Shown: positions 51,998 through 61,030 of the stretch, piece by piece
Numbering within the stretch: the stretch's first letter is position 1
Layout of the letters: every line of letters starts with the position of its first letter
Source: Actinopolyspora xinjiangensis
GTDB taxonomy: Bacteria; Actinomycetota; Actinomycetes; Mycobacteriales; Pseudonocardiaceae
Length of the DNA: 64,000 nt
NCBI RefSeq assembly: GCF_900104475.1
Contig: NZ_FNJR01000003.1
Location: 164,917-228,916 of the forward strand
Direction of reading: 5' to 3'
Made by a program: the position numbers and the translations under genes
The notes under the pieces: generated by a model
The model's database searches: none
The model's input: the letters and a program-made list of their open reading frames with translations, nothing else
Told to the model about the DNA's origin: nothing

Positions 51998-52639
51998 ATG
52001 CGGCGCTGTTCCCTGTTCCTGTCGGTACTGCTCGCCCTGGTGGTGACCGGGTGCTCGACTCAGTCCCCCGAAGGCCGGTCCCCTGAGGGGGAGGAATCCA
52101 CGGCCGAGACCTCCACCGCCGCCACGACGGAGGGAACCTCGCGAAACCAGCCCATGACCGACGCCGAGTTGCAGTCACGTTGGTGGAGTTGGGCGAGATC
52201 GGCTCCGGAAGGACAGGATCCCGTACGGGACGCCACCGGCCGATTCTGCGCCGTCAACCAGCCGGAACTGGTCTGGTTCGTGGCGGGAACCTACGGCGGT
52301 ACCGTGCGGCGCTCCTGTCGTGTTCCGGCGGACTCGCCGCTGGCGGGACCGGTTGTCAACCGGATCACCGACACCGCCGCCGCTTGCGGGGACTTCCTGG
52401 CCGAAGCCGAAGGCACGGCCTCGGTGGACGGCACCGAGATAACGTTGCGACGGATCGAACCGACCGGCATCACCTATGAGACGCGCTCGGGAACGGTGCG
52501 GGGATTCGGCTGTGGGCTCTGGCTACGCGTTCCGCCCCTCTCCCCGGGGAAGCACACGCTGACGCTGCGCGGCAGCAGCGGTGAGTTCAGCACCGAAGCA
52601 CGGTACGAGCTCACCGTGGAGCCCACCACGAAGGGCTGA
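51998..52639 (+). CDS. hypothetical lipoprotein
   Basis: A 213-residue exported lipoprotein with lipobox VVTGC (Cys19), a 35-residue Ser/Thr/Glu-rich linker, then a globular domain with several Cys residues that may form disulfides. It does not match a family known to me. It stands alone between the GGCT-like gene and the convergent SRPBCC gene. Confidence 0.7.
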   Translation: MRRCSLFLSVLLALVVTGCSTQSPEGRSPEGEESTAETSTAATTEGTSRNQPMTDAELQSRWWSWARSAPEGQDPVRDATGRFCAVNQPELVWFVAGTYGGTVRRSCRVPADSPLAGPVVNRITDTAAACGDFLAEAEGTASVDGTEITLRRIEPTGITYETRSGTVRGFGCGLWLRVPPLSPGKHTLTLRGSSGEFSTEARYELTVEPTTKG

Positions 52640-52735
52640 GCCACCGGCGAGCGGCCCGGGGTCACGCGACACCCGCACCGGCGCGCGGGACCGAACGTAC
52701 CTCCCACGCCCGAGGGAACCAGGCTCCGGATCCGC

Positions 52736-53227
52736 TCACTGACCGGAACGCTCCCGCAGCACCCGGATCACCTCGGCCAGCCGGGTCATCCCCTCTCTCG
52801 CTCCCTCTTCCATGCCGGCCTGGACCATCCCGTCCCGGTCGGCCACGGACTGGAACACCGAGGTGCCCACGTAACGGGTTCTGTCCGCCCCGTTCTCCCA
52901 GAGCGTCACGGTCTCCAGCGAGACGTGACCGGGCATTCCCTCGAACTCGAAGGTGGCCACGATCCGGTGGGGCGGGGTGATCTCGTGGTACACGCCGTGG
53001 AAGCGGTACTCGACCCCGTTCTCGTCACGACTGGTGTAGCGCCAGATCCCCCCAGCTGTGACATCGTCCCGCTCCACAGTGGTGTTGTAGTGGCCCGGCC
53101 CCCACCAGCGGGGCACCAGAGCCGGATCGGTGCAGGCCCGGAAGACGATGTCGCGCGGTGCCTCGAACACGCGGCTCAGCACGATGTCCTGCCTGTCCGG
53201 CACGACGGTGATCTCGGTATCCGACAT
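52736..53227 (-). CDS. SRPBCC/AHSA1-family (START-like) domain protein
   Basis: A 163-residue protein with a single AHSA1-type ligand-binding domain. DIVLSRVFEAPRDIVFRACTDPALVPRWWGPG at the start and TPPHRIVATFEFEGMPGHVS in the middle are typical (quoted in parts: the RVFEAPRDIVF and VPRWWGPG segments are diagnostic). The ATG at 53227 follows GGAGACC. These domains bind hydrophobic ligands; the role is unknown. A helix near the C-terminus (MVQAGMEEGAREGMTRLAEV) closes the cavity. Confidence 0.85.
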   Translation of the reverse strand: MSDTEITVVPDRQDIVLSRVFEAPRDIVFRACTDPALVPRWWGPGHYNTTVERDDVTAGGIWRYTSRDENGVEYRFHGVYHEITPPHRIVATFEFEGMPGHVSLETVTLWENGADRTRYVGTSVFQSVADRDGMVQAGMEEGAREGMTRLAEVIRVLRERSGQ

Positions 53228-53520
53228 GGCGGTCTCCTCGAACTGCTCGGTGGAATCGCCCACCCCCGTGGATGCCCGGCAGAGCGCGTGATCGCACGGG
53301 CCGGGGCGGTGGCATCCTCCGGCGGTGCTTCCCGGATACGTGCCCGCCGGCGCCCACCATCGGAGCACCTGTCGGTCAGGAGTGATCTCGCCGAACCGCG
53401 GTGACGGGAAGAACACGCGTGCGGGATCTCCGCCGGGACGGGTGATGTTCACGCTGTCGGGCGAGTTGCGCCCTCCGTACGGCGAGCAGGTGTTGACGTT
53501 AACCCCCCGACGGGCCAACA

Positions 53521-53562
53521 TTGCGTTATAAGCAATTCGGTGCGCAATAAGCAACAAGGTGC
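53521..53562. promoter_or_regulatory. operator-like repeats upstream of the serA-like/DUF1015 operon
   Basis: Two direct repeats 19 bp apart: ATAAGCAATTCGGTGC (53528-53543) and ATAAGCAACAAGGTGC (53547-53562), 13 of 16 identical, plus a TTGC-N7-GCAA inverted repeat (53521-53534). The AT content is unlike the surroundings. They lie 100-145 bp before the operon start. No gene was found in 53228-53664. Confidence 0.5.
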
Positions 53563-53664
53563 TATCGTTCGTGATACTGCGCTGTTGAGGGGCCACTGGT
53601 GCGGTTGCCCTCGGCGTATCCGGGGAACCACCGGGGCGGTCCACTGATCGCAAGGGAGCAATCG

Positions 53665-54690
53665 ATGCGAATCCTCGTCGCCGACACCTTCCCGGAAGAC
53701 TCCCTGACCGAACTCTCCGAACTCGGCCACGAATGCCACTACCGGCCCGAACTCGACTCCGAACAGCTGCGGGAAGCACTGCTCGGCACCGAGATCCTCG
53801 TCGTTCGCAGCACCCCGGTCACCTCAGCGGCACTCGAGAGCGCCGACGCGCTCCGGATGGTGATCCGCGCCGGCTCCGGCACCAACACAATCGATCGCGC
53901 GACGGCATCGGGAATCGGTGTGCACGTCTGCAACGTCCCCGGCCGCAACGCCGTGGCGGTGGCCGAGCTCACCTTCGGACTGCTGCTGGCCCTGGATCGC
54001 GGCATCCCCGACGGCGTCGCCGACCTGCGTGCCGGCCGCTGGAACAAGCAGCACTACTCGCATGCCCGGGGGATATACGGGCGCAGGGTGGGTGTGTTCG
54101 GTCTCGGCCGGATCGGGTTGCGTTTCGCGGAACGAGCGGTGGCCTTCGGTACCCACGTCCACGCGGTGGAGAACCCGGAACGGGACCCGCGGACCAAGGA
54201 CCGGGCCACGGAGCTCGGTATCGAGTTCGTCGCCGACCCGCACGAACTGGCGCGGACCTGCGACGTGTTGTCGCTGCACCTGCCGCTGACCGACACCACC
54301 CGCCACATCGTCGACCGGGAGCTGCTGGCGCAGGCGCGCCCGGGAACCATCCTGCTGAACACCTCCCGGAGCGAGCTGATCGACGAGAACGCGTTGATCG
54401 AGGCCATGGACACCAAAGGAGTGCGAGCGGGTATCGACGTCTTTTCCGAAGAGCCCGAGAGCGGAAGGGGAACCATCGAGTCCCGATTGGCCGCTCACCC
54501 CAACGTGTACGGCACGCACCACATCGGCGCCTCCACCGAACAAGCGCAACGGGCCGTGTCCGACGAAGTGGTGCGCATGGTCGAGAGCTTCGACGCGGGC
54601 ACCGTGCTGCACTGCGTCAACGAGGACTCCCTTTCCGTCGACCGTCCCGGCAGTGTGGCGGTGTCGGCTCGTTCCGGGGGTGCCGCATGA
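53665..54690 (+). CDS. D-2-hydroxyacid dehydrogenase, phosphoglycerate dehydrogenase-like
   Basis: A 341-residue NAD-dependent dehydrogenase. The cofactor loop is VGVFGLGRIGLRF. Catalytic Arg lies in LLNTSRSELID, Glu in the IDVFSEEPES strand region, and His in THHIGAST. It lacks the C-terminal ACT domain of housekeeping SerA, so it would not be feedback-inhibited by serine in the usual way. AAGGGAG precedes ATG 53665. The stop overlaps the start of a DUF1015 gene, an association seen in serine-related operons elsewhere. It may oxidise 3-phosphoglycerate or a related hydroxyacid. Confidence 0.85.
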   Translation: MRILVADTFPEDSLTELSELGHECHYRPELDSEQLREALLGTEILVVRSTPVTSAALESADALRMVIRAGSGTNTIDRATASGIGVHVCNVPGRNAVAVAELTFGLLLALDRGIPDGVADLRAGRWNKQHYSHARGIYGRRVGVFGLGRIGLRFAERAVAFGTHVHAVENPERDPRTKDRATELGIEFVADPHELARTCDVLSLHLPLTDTTRHIVDRELLAQARPGTILLNTSRSELIDENALIEAMDTKGVRAGIDVFSEEPESGRGTIESRLAAHPNVYGTHHIGASTEQAQRAVSDEVVRMVESFDAGTVLHCVNEDSLSVDRPGSVAVSARSGGAA

Positions 54691-55835
54691 GTCCTCCGCG
54701 TACCCAGCACGTCACCACCGCCCCTCAGGATCACCAACACCGCTCCACCGGGATCACGGTGCGGTCCCCACGACTGCTGGTGATCGACCAACGGTGGGTC
54801 GAGTCGCTGGACGGCTCCCTCGCCCCCGAGCGGGTGAGGCGCCTGCTGGACAGCGGCGGTTTCGTCCATCCCCCGCTCCCTGCCGTGGTGGTCTACCGAC
54901 TGCGAGCGGGCAGGCATCAACAGACCGGCGTGGTGGTCGAGGTCTCGCTCGACGACTACCGGGCGGGCAGAATCCGCCGCCACGAGGCGACCCGTCCGGA
55001 GCGGGAGCGCCGCATCGAACAGCTCACCGAAGCGGGCGGTGTCGAGCAGATGCCGGTCACCCTCACCCACCGGGACCGCCCTCGCCTGCGTGATCTCCTC
55101 GAACGGGCGACCACGCGGGAACCGGACATCCGCGCGGACTCGGCCGGTGGGGTGGAACACACCGTGTGGATCCGGCGGGACGCCGAACTGGCCCGAACGC
55201 TGGAGTACGAACTGGCGAACGTACCCGCTCTCTACATCGCGGACGGCCACCATCGGATGGCGGTCGCCGAGCGGAACGGACAGTCACGACCGCACTCCCC
55301 CGGCGACGACACACGGGCGTTCACCCTGGCGGCACTGTTTCCCAGCAGCCAGATGCGCATCCTCGGTTACCACCGCTGCCTTCCCGCCGATCGCGAACTG
55401 TCCACGCCGTGGGTGCTGGAGCAGCTGGCGGCGCTGCCACTGATCACTCGGATCGAGGAATGCACCTCGACCACCACGAGCAACCCGGCCCCGGGCGTGG
55501 TGCTGCTGCGCGTCAACGACCGGTGCTTCCGACTGCGGCTACGCGCTCCCACCGATGCTGATCAGGTACGAGCGGGGCTGGACGCGGTGCTGCTCGACGA
55601 GTGGCTGCTGCCCGCCGTATCGGACATCGTCGCCGCGGACGGCCTGGACGGCCAGAACCACGAGAGCGGGGGACGGTGCTGGTGCTCCCACCGGAACGCG
55701 ATCTGCCTGGTCCCGCACCCGCCCACCGTTGAACAGGTCATGGCGGTGTCGGACTCGGGACTGGTCATGCCCCCCAAATCGACCTGGTTCGACCCGAAAG
55801 CCGCAGCCGGGCTTTTCGCACGCGAACTGCGGTAA
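54687..55835 (+). CDS. DUF1015-family protein, possible serine kinase-like
   Basis: A 382-residue cytoplasmic protein of the DUF1015 family. LYIADGHHRMAVAERN is the family's hallmark; a similar DGHHR motif occurs in ParB-fold free-serine kinases, which suggests but does not prove a kinase activity. The N-terminal VRSPRLLVIDQRW and C-terminal DSGLVMPPKSTWFDPK are also typical. ATGA overlap with the dehydrogenase gene shows coupling. Function inferred from this partnership. Confidence 0.8.
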   Translation: MSPPRTQHVTTAPQDHQHRSTGITVRSPRLLVIDQRWVESLDGSLAPERVRRLLDSGGFVHPPLPAVVVYRLRAGRHQQTGVVVEVSLDDYRAGRIRRHEATRPERERRIEQLTEAGGVEQMPVTLTHRDRPRLRDLLERATTREPDIRADSAGGVEHTVWIRRDAELARTLEYELANVPALYIADGHHRMAVAERNGQSRPHSPGDDTRAFTLAALFPSSQMRILGYHRCLPADRELSTPWVLEQLAALPLITRIEECTSTTTSNPAPGVVLLRVNDRCFRLRLRAPTDADQVRAGLDAVLLDEWLLPAVSDIVAADGLDGQNHESGGRCWCSHRNAICLVPHPPTVEQVMAVSDSGLVMPPKSTWFDPKAAAGLFARELR

Positions 55836-55993
55836 GCGAACCCGCCCCCGGCAGGAGAACGGATCAGCCCGACGGCTCCCGACTCGACCGACCGGAACGT
55901 CCGGTGCGGGGGGCAGGCGACTGATGCCGCGCGCACCCGCCTCACCCCGCTCGGCTGTTTCAGCGGGGTTCGGCGCCGGGAACCCCGAGAGGG

Positions 55994-56287
55994 ATGGACG
56001 CACGGCGACACGACGAGCGGACACGGGCCCACTACGCACGTGGGCTGCCCGGTTACCACGACTGGTTCGCCCGGCTGACCGGCGCGCCCTCCGGGTTGAG
56101 CGCGTTGACCCCGCGGTTGTGGCTGGCCGGTTTCGGCACGATCTTCTGCCTCGGCGCGGGTGTGGCGCTGCTCGTCTACCTGCCTCCCCTGGCCTGGTTC
56201 GGCTGGGTTCTCGTGGCGCTGGGGGTCGTCGCGCTGTTCGATCTCGGCTGGGTGGCGCACCGCAAACGACGCGGTGAGCCGGGCTGA
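55994..56287 (+). CDS. small two-helix membrane protein
   Basis: A 97-residue protein with two hydrophobic helices (about 43-62 and 66-85) after a basic N-terminus with DWFARLTGAPSGLSAL. No family recognised with certainty. GAGAGGG is almost next to the ATG, so the start is uncertain. A small 8-bp hairpin (55944-55951 with 55962-55969) precedes it. Confidence 0.5.
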   Translation: MDARRHDERTRAHYARGLPGYHDWFARLTGAPSGLSALTPRLWLAGFGTIFCLGAGVALLVYLPPLAWFGWVLVALGVVALFDLGWVAHRKRRGEPG

Positions 56288-56477
56288 ACCCCGGAGGTTT
56301 GCCCACCGATCCCATCGGAAACCCCATCAACGGGAGGGGTGCTCCGCCGGGAGGGAGCACGCACGCGCGCAGGAAGGGCTCGAATCCCGCCACGAGGGCG
56401 ACTTCCCACGGTACGGACCACTCCGGACAGCCGGGGCACCGACGAGAACGGGCACTGAAGATGACGGGAGGAAGCCG

Positions 56478-56894
56478 ATGAACACGGTACGGGAGATCAT
56501 GCACGCCGGTGCCGACTGCGTGCGCACCGGGGAGACCGCCGCCGACGCCGCGCGAATGATGGCACGGCTCGGGGTCGGAGCACTGCCCATCTGCGGCAAG
56601 GACGACAGGATCAAGGGAATGGTCACCGACCGGGACATAGTGGTCAAGGTCGTGGCCGAGGGGCGTGACGCCGGAACGTTCCCGGCCGGTGACCTCAACC
56701 AGCAGGAGGCGGTCACCATCGGCGCGAACGACTCCACCGACGAGGCGATGCGTATCATGAGCGAGCACCGGATCCGCCGGCTTCCCGTGATCGACGGACA
56801 ACGCCTGGTGGGCATGGTCACGGTCGCCGACCTGGCGACGAGCGTTCCGGAACCACGGGTCGGAGAACTCGTCGAGGCCCTCTCCCGATCCTGA
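56478..56894 (+). CDS. CBS-domain pair protein
   Basis: A 138-residue cytoplasmic protein made of two CBS domains (VREIMHAGADCVRTGETAADAA first, then TDEAMRIMSEHRIRRLPVID) which bind adenine nucleotides. GMVTDRDIVVKVVAEGRD and LVGMVTVADLAT are the nucleotide-contact loops. GGGAGGAAG precedes ATG 56478. Such stand-alone pairs act as energy sensors; the partner is unknown. It converges with the VIT gene. Confidence 0.9.
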   Translation: MNTVREIMHAGADCVRTGETAADAARMMARLGVGALPICGKDDRIKGMVTDRDIVVKVVAEGRDAGTFPAGDLNQQEAVTIGANDSTDEAMRIMSEHRIRRLPVIDGQRLVGMVTVADLATSVPEPRVGELVEALSRS

Positions 56895-56992
56895 GCGGCG
56901 GCGCGAACGCACCGCTGTGAGAAGGTCCCGGTGCTGTGACGGCCCGGACGGGCTCCGGAGGACGTACTCTCGGGCACCGCGACAGTCCTGTT

Positions 56993-58081
56993 TCAGGAGG
57001 CGGTCACTCCGAAAAGCAGCCCCAGCAGGAAGGTCAACCCGGCCGCGCCCGCCCCGATGCCGAGTTGGCGCAGCGCTCGGGGCAGCGGGGAGACGCCGGA
57101 GAGCACCCCCACCGTCGCACCGGTGGACGAGAGCGCCGCACCACTCAACCCTCCGGCCACCAGCACACCGGGGACGCCGTCGAGCCCCATGAGGAAGGGC
57201 AACACCGGCAGCAGAGCACCGACGGCGAACGCGGCGAAGCTGGAGGCGGCGGCTTTGATGCCACTGCCGACCACCTCTTCCCCGTCGGACTCCTCCCGAG
57301 CGGGTGACCGCTCGACAACGGATCGGCTCAACATCGCCTCGGCACGGCGCTCGGCCTCCGAGGCGGACATCCCGCGGGCGCGGTAGACCAGCGCCAGTTC
57401 GTTGGCGTCAACGTCCAGTCGTGGCAGTACCCCACCGGCCGTGTCGTCCGGTCGGCCCGCCGCGATCAGCTCCCGCTGCGAACTCACGGAGACGTACTCC
57501 CCCGCCGCCATGGACAGCGCTCCCGCCAACAGACCGGACAGTCCGGTCAGCACCACCAGCGTCGGACTCGCACCACCGCCGATCACCCCCAGCACCAGGG
57601 CCAGGTTGCTGACCACACCGTCGTTGATCCCGAACACGGCCGCACGCAGCGTTCCCGACATCCGTGCCCGCCCCTGCGCGGCCAGCGCGCGGACCACCTC
57701 ACCGTGAACGCGTTCGTCGGCGGCCATGGCCTCGGTGGCGTCGGCCCGGAACTCGTAGTAGGAGCGGTTCTCGGCGTGCTGCACCAGCGCCAGGACGAAG
57801 ATCCACCCGAATCCACGGGCCAGGAAGGCCAGCAGGCGCATCCGGAGCGTGGCGCGGCGGGGCTCTCCCACGTGCTCACCGAGCAGCCGTCGCCAGTGGT
57901 CAGCGTGACGTTGTTCGGCCTCGGCCAGTCGCAGCAGGATCTCCCGCTCCTCCCCGTGCCTGCGTTCGGCGAGCTGGCGGTAGACGGCGGCCTCTGCCCG
58001 TTCGTCGGCCAGCATCCTGCGCCAGGCGCGCAGTTCGGCGGCGGACGGTCGCGGCCGGTCGGCGGTGGGATGCTCGGACAC
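56993..58081 (-). CDS. ferritin-like/VIT1-CCC1 iron-manganese transporter
   Basis: A 362-residue fusion. Residues about 15-125 are a ferritin-like four-helix domain with carboxylate/His pairs (ERAEAAVYRQLAERRHGEE; EAEQRHADHW). Residues about 130-362 are the VIT1/CCC1 transporter with GTLRAAVFGINDGVVSNLALV, LSGLLAGALSMAAGEYVSVSS and five helices. It is the layout of bacterial MbfA-type iron exporters. GTG 58081 lies right before conserved sequence but has no good ribosome binding site. Likely exports Fe2+ or Mn2+. Confidence 0.88.
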   Translation of the reverse strand: MSEHPTADRPRPSAAELRAWRRMLADERAEAAVYRQLAERRHGEEREILLRLAEAEQRHADHWRRLLGEHVGEPRRATLRMRLLAFLARGFGWIFVLALVQHAENRSYYEFRADATEAMAADERVHGEVVRALAAQGRARMSGTLRAAVFGINDGVVSNLALVLGVIGGGASPTLVVLTGLSGLLAGALSMAAGEYVSVSSQRELIAAGRPDDTAGGVLPRLDVDANELALVYRARGMSASEAERRAEAMLSRSVVERSPAREESDGEEVVGSGIKAAASSFAAFAVGALLPVLPFLMGLDGVPGVLVAGGLSGAALSSTGATVGVLSGVSPLPRALRQLGIGAGAAGLTFLLGLLFGVTAS

Positions 58082-58255
58082 GGTCCGAGGATGACACCGG
58101 TCGTGTGATCGAGCCGCTCGGAAACGACGGCGCGTCACCGGTTGTGGTCCGGACCGCAAGTCCGTTCGGAGCGGCGAGGCGCTCCCGCACCGCTCGAAGC
58201 GTCCGCCGACGGGGACGTACCTGCACGGTTGCCAATTCACGATCTCGGGGTAAGC

Positions 58256-59509
58256 ATGACTTCCGCAGTAGCCCTCGAGGAGAGGAACGAGGCCATGCGT
58301 GCGAGCACCGACCGCATCCTTACCACCCAGGCGGGGAGCCTGCCGCGTCCCGACGAACTCATCGAGCTCAACCGGTCCCGCGCGGAAGGCACCATCGACG
58401 AGCAGCGGTACCAGCGGGGCGCGGACAAGGCCGTCACCGAACTGGTCGAACGGGAGCGAAACGTCGGACTCGACTTCGTCGGCGACGGGGAGTTCGGCAA
58501 ATCGATGAGCCAGCGGGTGGACTACGGCGCCTGGTGGTCGTACTCGTTCCAACGGCTCGGCGGCCTGGAACTCGCCGACGCCTCGCTGTTCGAACTGACC
58601 CACGACGCGTCCAGGTCAGGAGAGGAGGTGGTCCTGACCAGCTTCGGCAACCGGCGTGACCGGGTCAGGTTCGCCGAGGCGTACGCCGACCCCTCCGCTG
58701 GGGTGGACGTCTCCACCAGTCCGATGAGCTTCCCCGTGTGCCGGGGACCACTGAAGTACGTGGGTCACGAGGCGATCAACGCCGACATCGCCCGATTCAA
58801 ACGGGCTCTGGATGCAAACGGGCTCGACGAGGGGTTCATGACCTCGATCGCCCCGGCCAGTTGTTCGCGGATCGGCAACGAGTACTACGACAGTCAGGAG
58901 GAGTTCCTCTACGCGTGCGCGGACGCGATGCGCGAGGAGTACAAGGCGATCATCGACGCCGGACTCATCCTGCAGCTCGACGACCCCGCCATCGCGGAGA
59001 ACTGGGACCAGATCAACCCCGAACCGTCCGTCGAGGACTACAGGCGGTTCACCATGCGGCGGGTGGAGGCGCTCAACCACGCGATCCGCGGGCTGCCGAA
59101 GGACCGGATCCGGTTCCACCTGTGCTGGGGCAGTTGGCACGGTCCGCACACCACGGACCTGCCGATGCGGGACCTCGTGGACATCCTGCTCTCCATCGAC
59201 GTACGGGCCTACTCCTTCGAGGCAGGCAACGTCCGGCACGAACACGAGTGGAAGATCTGGCAGGACGTCGCGCTGCCGGACGACAAGTTGCTCCTGCCCG
59301 GGGTGGTCAGCCACGCGACCAACGTGATCGAGCACCCCGAACTGGTCGCCGACCGCATCGTGCGGTTCGCCGAGTGCGTCGGACGTGAGCGGGTCGTGGC
59401 CTCGACCGACTGCGGACTGGGCGGGCGCGTCCATCCGCAGCTGGCCTGGGCGAAGCTGGAAGCGCTGGCCCAGGGGGCGGAACTGGCGAGCCGACGCCTC
59501 TGGCCCTGA
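58256..59509 (+). CDS. MetE-like cobalamin-independent methyltransferase, single catalytic domain
   Basis: A 417-residue member of the MetE C-terminal family. All four zinc ligands of methionine synthase are present: His288 and Cys290 in FHLCWGSWHGPH, Glu322 in YSFEAGNVRHEHEW, Cys386 in STDCGLGG. The N-terminal TTQAGSLPRPDEL and FVGDGEFGKS segments match single-domain archaeal-type enzymes. The N-terminal half of full MetE is absent. It should transfer a methyl group to a thiol such as homocysteine; the methyl donor may not be folate. A 13-bp terminator follows. Confidence 0.88.
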   Translation: MTSAVALEERNEAMRASTDRILTTQAGSLPRPDELIELNRSRAEGTIDEQRYQRGADKAVTELVERERNVGLDFVGDGEFGKSMSQRVDYGAWWSYSFQRLGGLELADASLFELTHDASRSGEEVVLTSFGNRRDRVRFAEAYADPSAGVDVSTSPMSFPVCRGPLKYVGHEAINADIARFKRALDANGLDEGFMTSIAPASCSRIGNEYYDSQEEFLYACADAMREEYKAIIDAGLILQLDDPAIAENWDQINPEPSVEDYRRFTMRRVEALNHAIRGLPKDRIRFHLCWGSWHGPHTTDLPMRDLVDILLSIDVRAYSFEAGNVRHEHEWKIWQDVALPDDKLLLPGVVSHATNVIEHPELVADRIVRFAECVGRERVVASTDCGLGGRVHPQLAWAKLEALAQGAELASRRLWP

Positions 59510-59521
59510 GGCGGAAACCTT

Positions 59522-59563
59522 CCGGCGTCCTCCGCCCGCCATCGCGCTGCCGGAGGACGCCGG
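59522..59563 (+). terminator. terminator of the MetE-like gene
   Basis: 13-bp perfect stem (59522-59534 with 59551-59563) and 16-nt loop, 13 nt after the stop. Confidence 0.85.
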
Positions 59564-59631
59564 TTGCTGTATCCGGGTAGCGCCTCCCTCGGAGCCGTTC
59601 TCGTGAACCGCTGCTTCCCCTAGCATCACCG

Positions 59632-60640
59632 ATGCTGGGCACCAGCGGTTCCAGAACTCGGCTGTCGCTGTCGGAAGCGGAACGGGAGTGGCTGTCGCGC
59701 TGGATCCGACTGCCGTCCACCTCTCAGGCGGTCGCGCTGCGCTGCCGCATCGTGCTGGAGTGCGCCCGCGGCTCGTCGGACGCCGCCGTCGCGCGCTCTG
59801 GGCGTTTCCGCAACGGGTGGTCGGCAAGTGACGGGTACGTTTCCAGGATCCAGGACCGACGGGACCGCCCCCGCTCCGGCGCACCGCGGTCGATCTCCGA
59901 GGAGCGGGTACAGACGATCGTGGCAGCGGTGCTGACCGAGCCACCACCGCACGGGAACGGCTGGACCAAGCGCACCCTCGCCGAACGAGCGGGGGGTCTC
60001 GCCGTCCTCAGTGGTACGGATACCGCACCGGCTCGGCATCGGCACCACCCATGCCAGCCGGACGGATGACACCACCACCGGATCGGCCTGCACGGCGCTG
60101 CACATCGCACCTCCCGAGTCGATGACGGCCGTGGCCGTCGACGACAGCCATGATCCCGACAGAGGCTCGGGCAGGGTCCTTCTCCCCACCACGGGGGAGC
60201 ACGACGTGCTACTGCGCGCGGAGCTGGCCGAGCAGCTGTCCGGACCGGCCAACGGCGACGGTTCGGGAGAGCTCGTGGGGTTCCTGCACCAGCTGGAGAA
60301 ACGGAAGTCGGGTACCTTAAGACGTCCACCTGATCTGCCACGGCCACGGCACGCGCCAGATCGAGGTGATCCGACGCTGGCAGGAACAGCACTCGGGACT
60401 GCACCCGCACCTCACCCCGGACAAGGAGCTCCGGCTCAGGCTGGTGGAACGCTGTTTCACCCCGTTCACCACTCCGTCCGCCGCCGGGCGCTTCCCGCTG
60501 GCCGTGTTCGCGACGGAGCTGCGGCTCCGGCCACGTGGACACCACCGAAGGAACACGCTCACCTGGTTCCATCCGTGGTCGAGCCGCCCCTCAGCAGCGA
60601 GTACCGCACGAATTCGTGGTCCAATTCGGCCCTCCGCACC
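59632..60640 (+). pseudogene. decayed IS630-family transposase
   Basis: Three frames in turn give IS630-like sequence. Frame 1 (59632-about 60000) has SLSEAEREWLSRWIRLPSTS and a helix-turn-helix ending GRPRTISEE-like RSGAPRSISEERVQTIV. A frameshift near 60000 leads to VVRIPHRLGIG, then the VDDSHD segment that aligns with the first catalytic Asp (CVDEKSQ in intact copies). A second shift near 60315 gives VHLICHGHGTRQIEVIRRW and HLTPDKELRLRLVERCF, matching the DNYGTH and HFTP...NLVERWF motifs, with the second catalytic Asp lost. No terminal inverted repeats were identified. 60640-61030 holds nothing recognisable. Confidence 0.8.
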
Positions 60641-61030
60641 GTCGTGAGCGCCTACCTCGCGTTCATGGCGGAACGAAGCTCCGAAGAAGACCGTGGCGCC
60701 GTCGTCGGGCTCTCTCCGGGAACGGGAGCGGCGGTTGACCCGACCGTTTCACGAACAGTTCTTCACGTTCCTGCGGGGCGTCCCGCTCGGTCCCGATTCC
60801 CAGAGGGTCCACCTCACCTCGGAACCCCGCCGTGCTCGCCGCACCGACCCGTTTGGCCCGTCGGCTCCCCGGGTAACAAACCGGGAGCGGCCAACTTCCA
60901 CCGGAACAGCACGCCGCTCTCGGCTCTCACTCCACCACGCCAGTGGCGCGGTGTCCCCGATACGAGGAGCCTGCCGGGGCGTGACGGCCGCGTCAGAGCA
61001 ACCGGGTCGATCGTTGATCGAGGGGGAGCG

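Noticed and set aside
56380-56405. GGCTCGAATCCCGCC, another T-arm-like sequence
   Set aside because: Flanks do not pair as a tRNA cloverleaf; no anticodon stem of normal geometry could be found.
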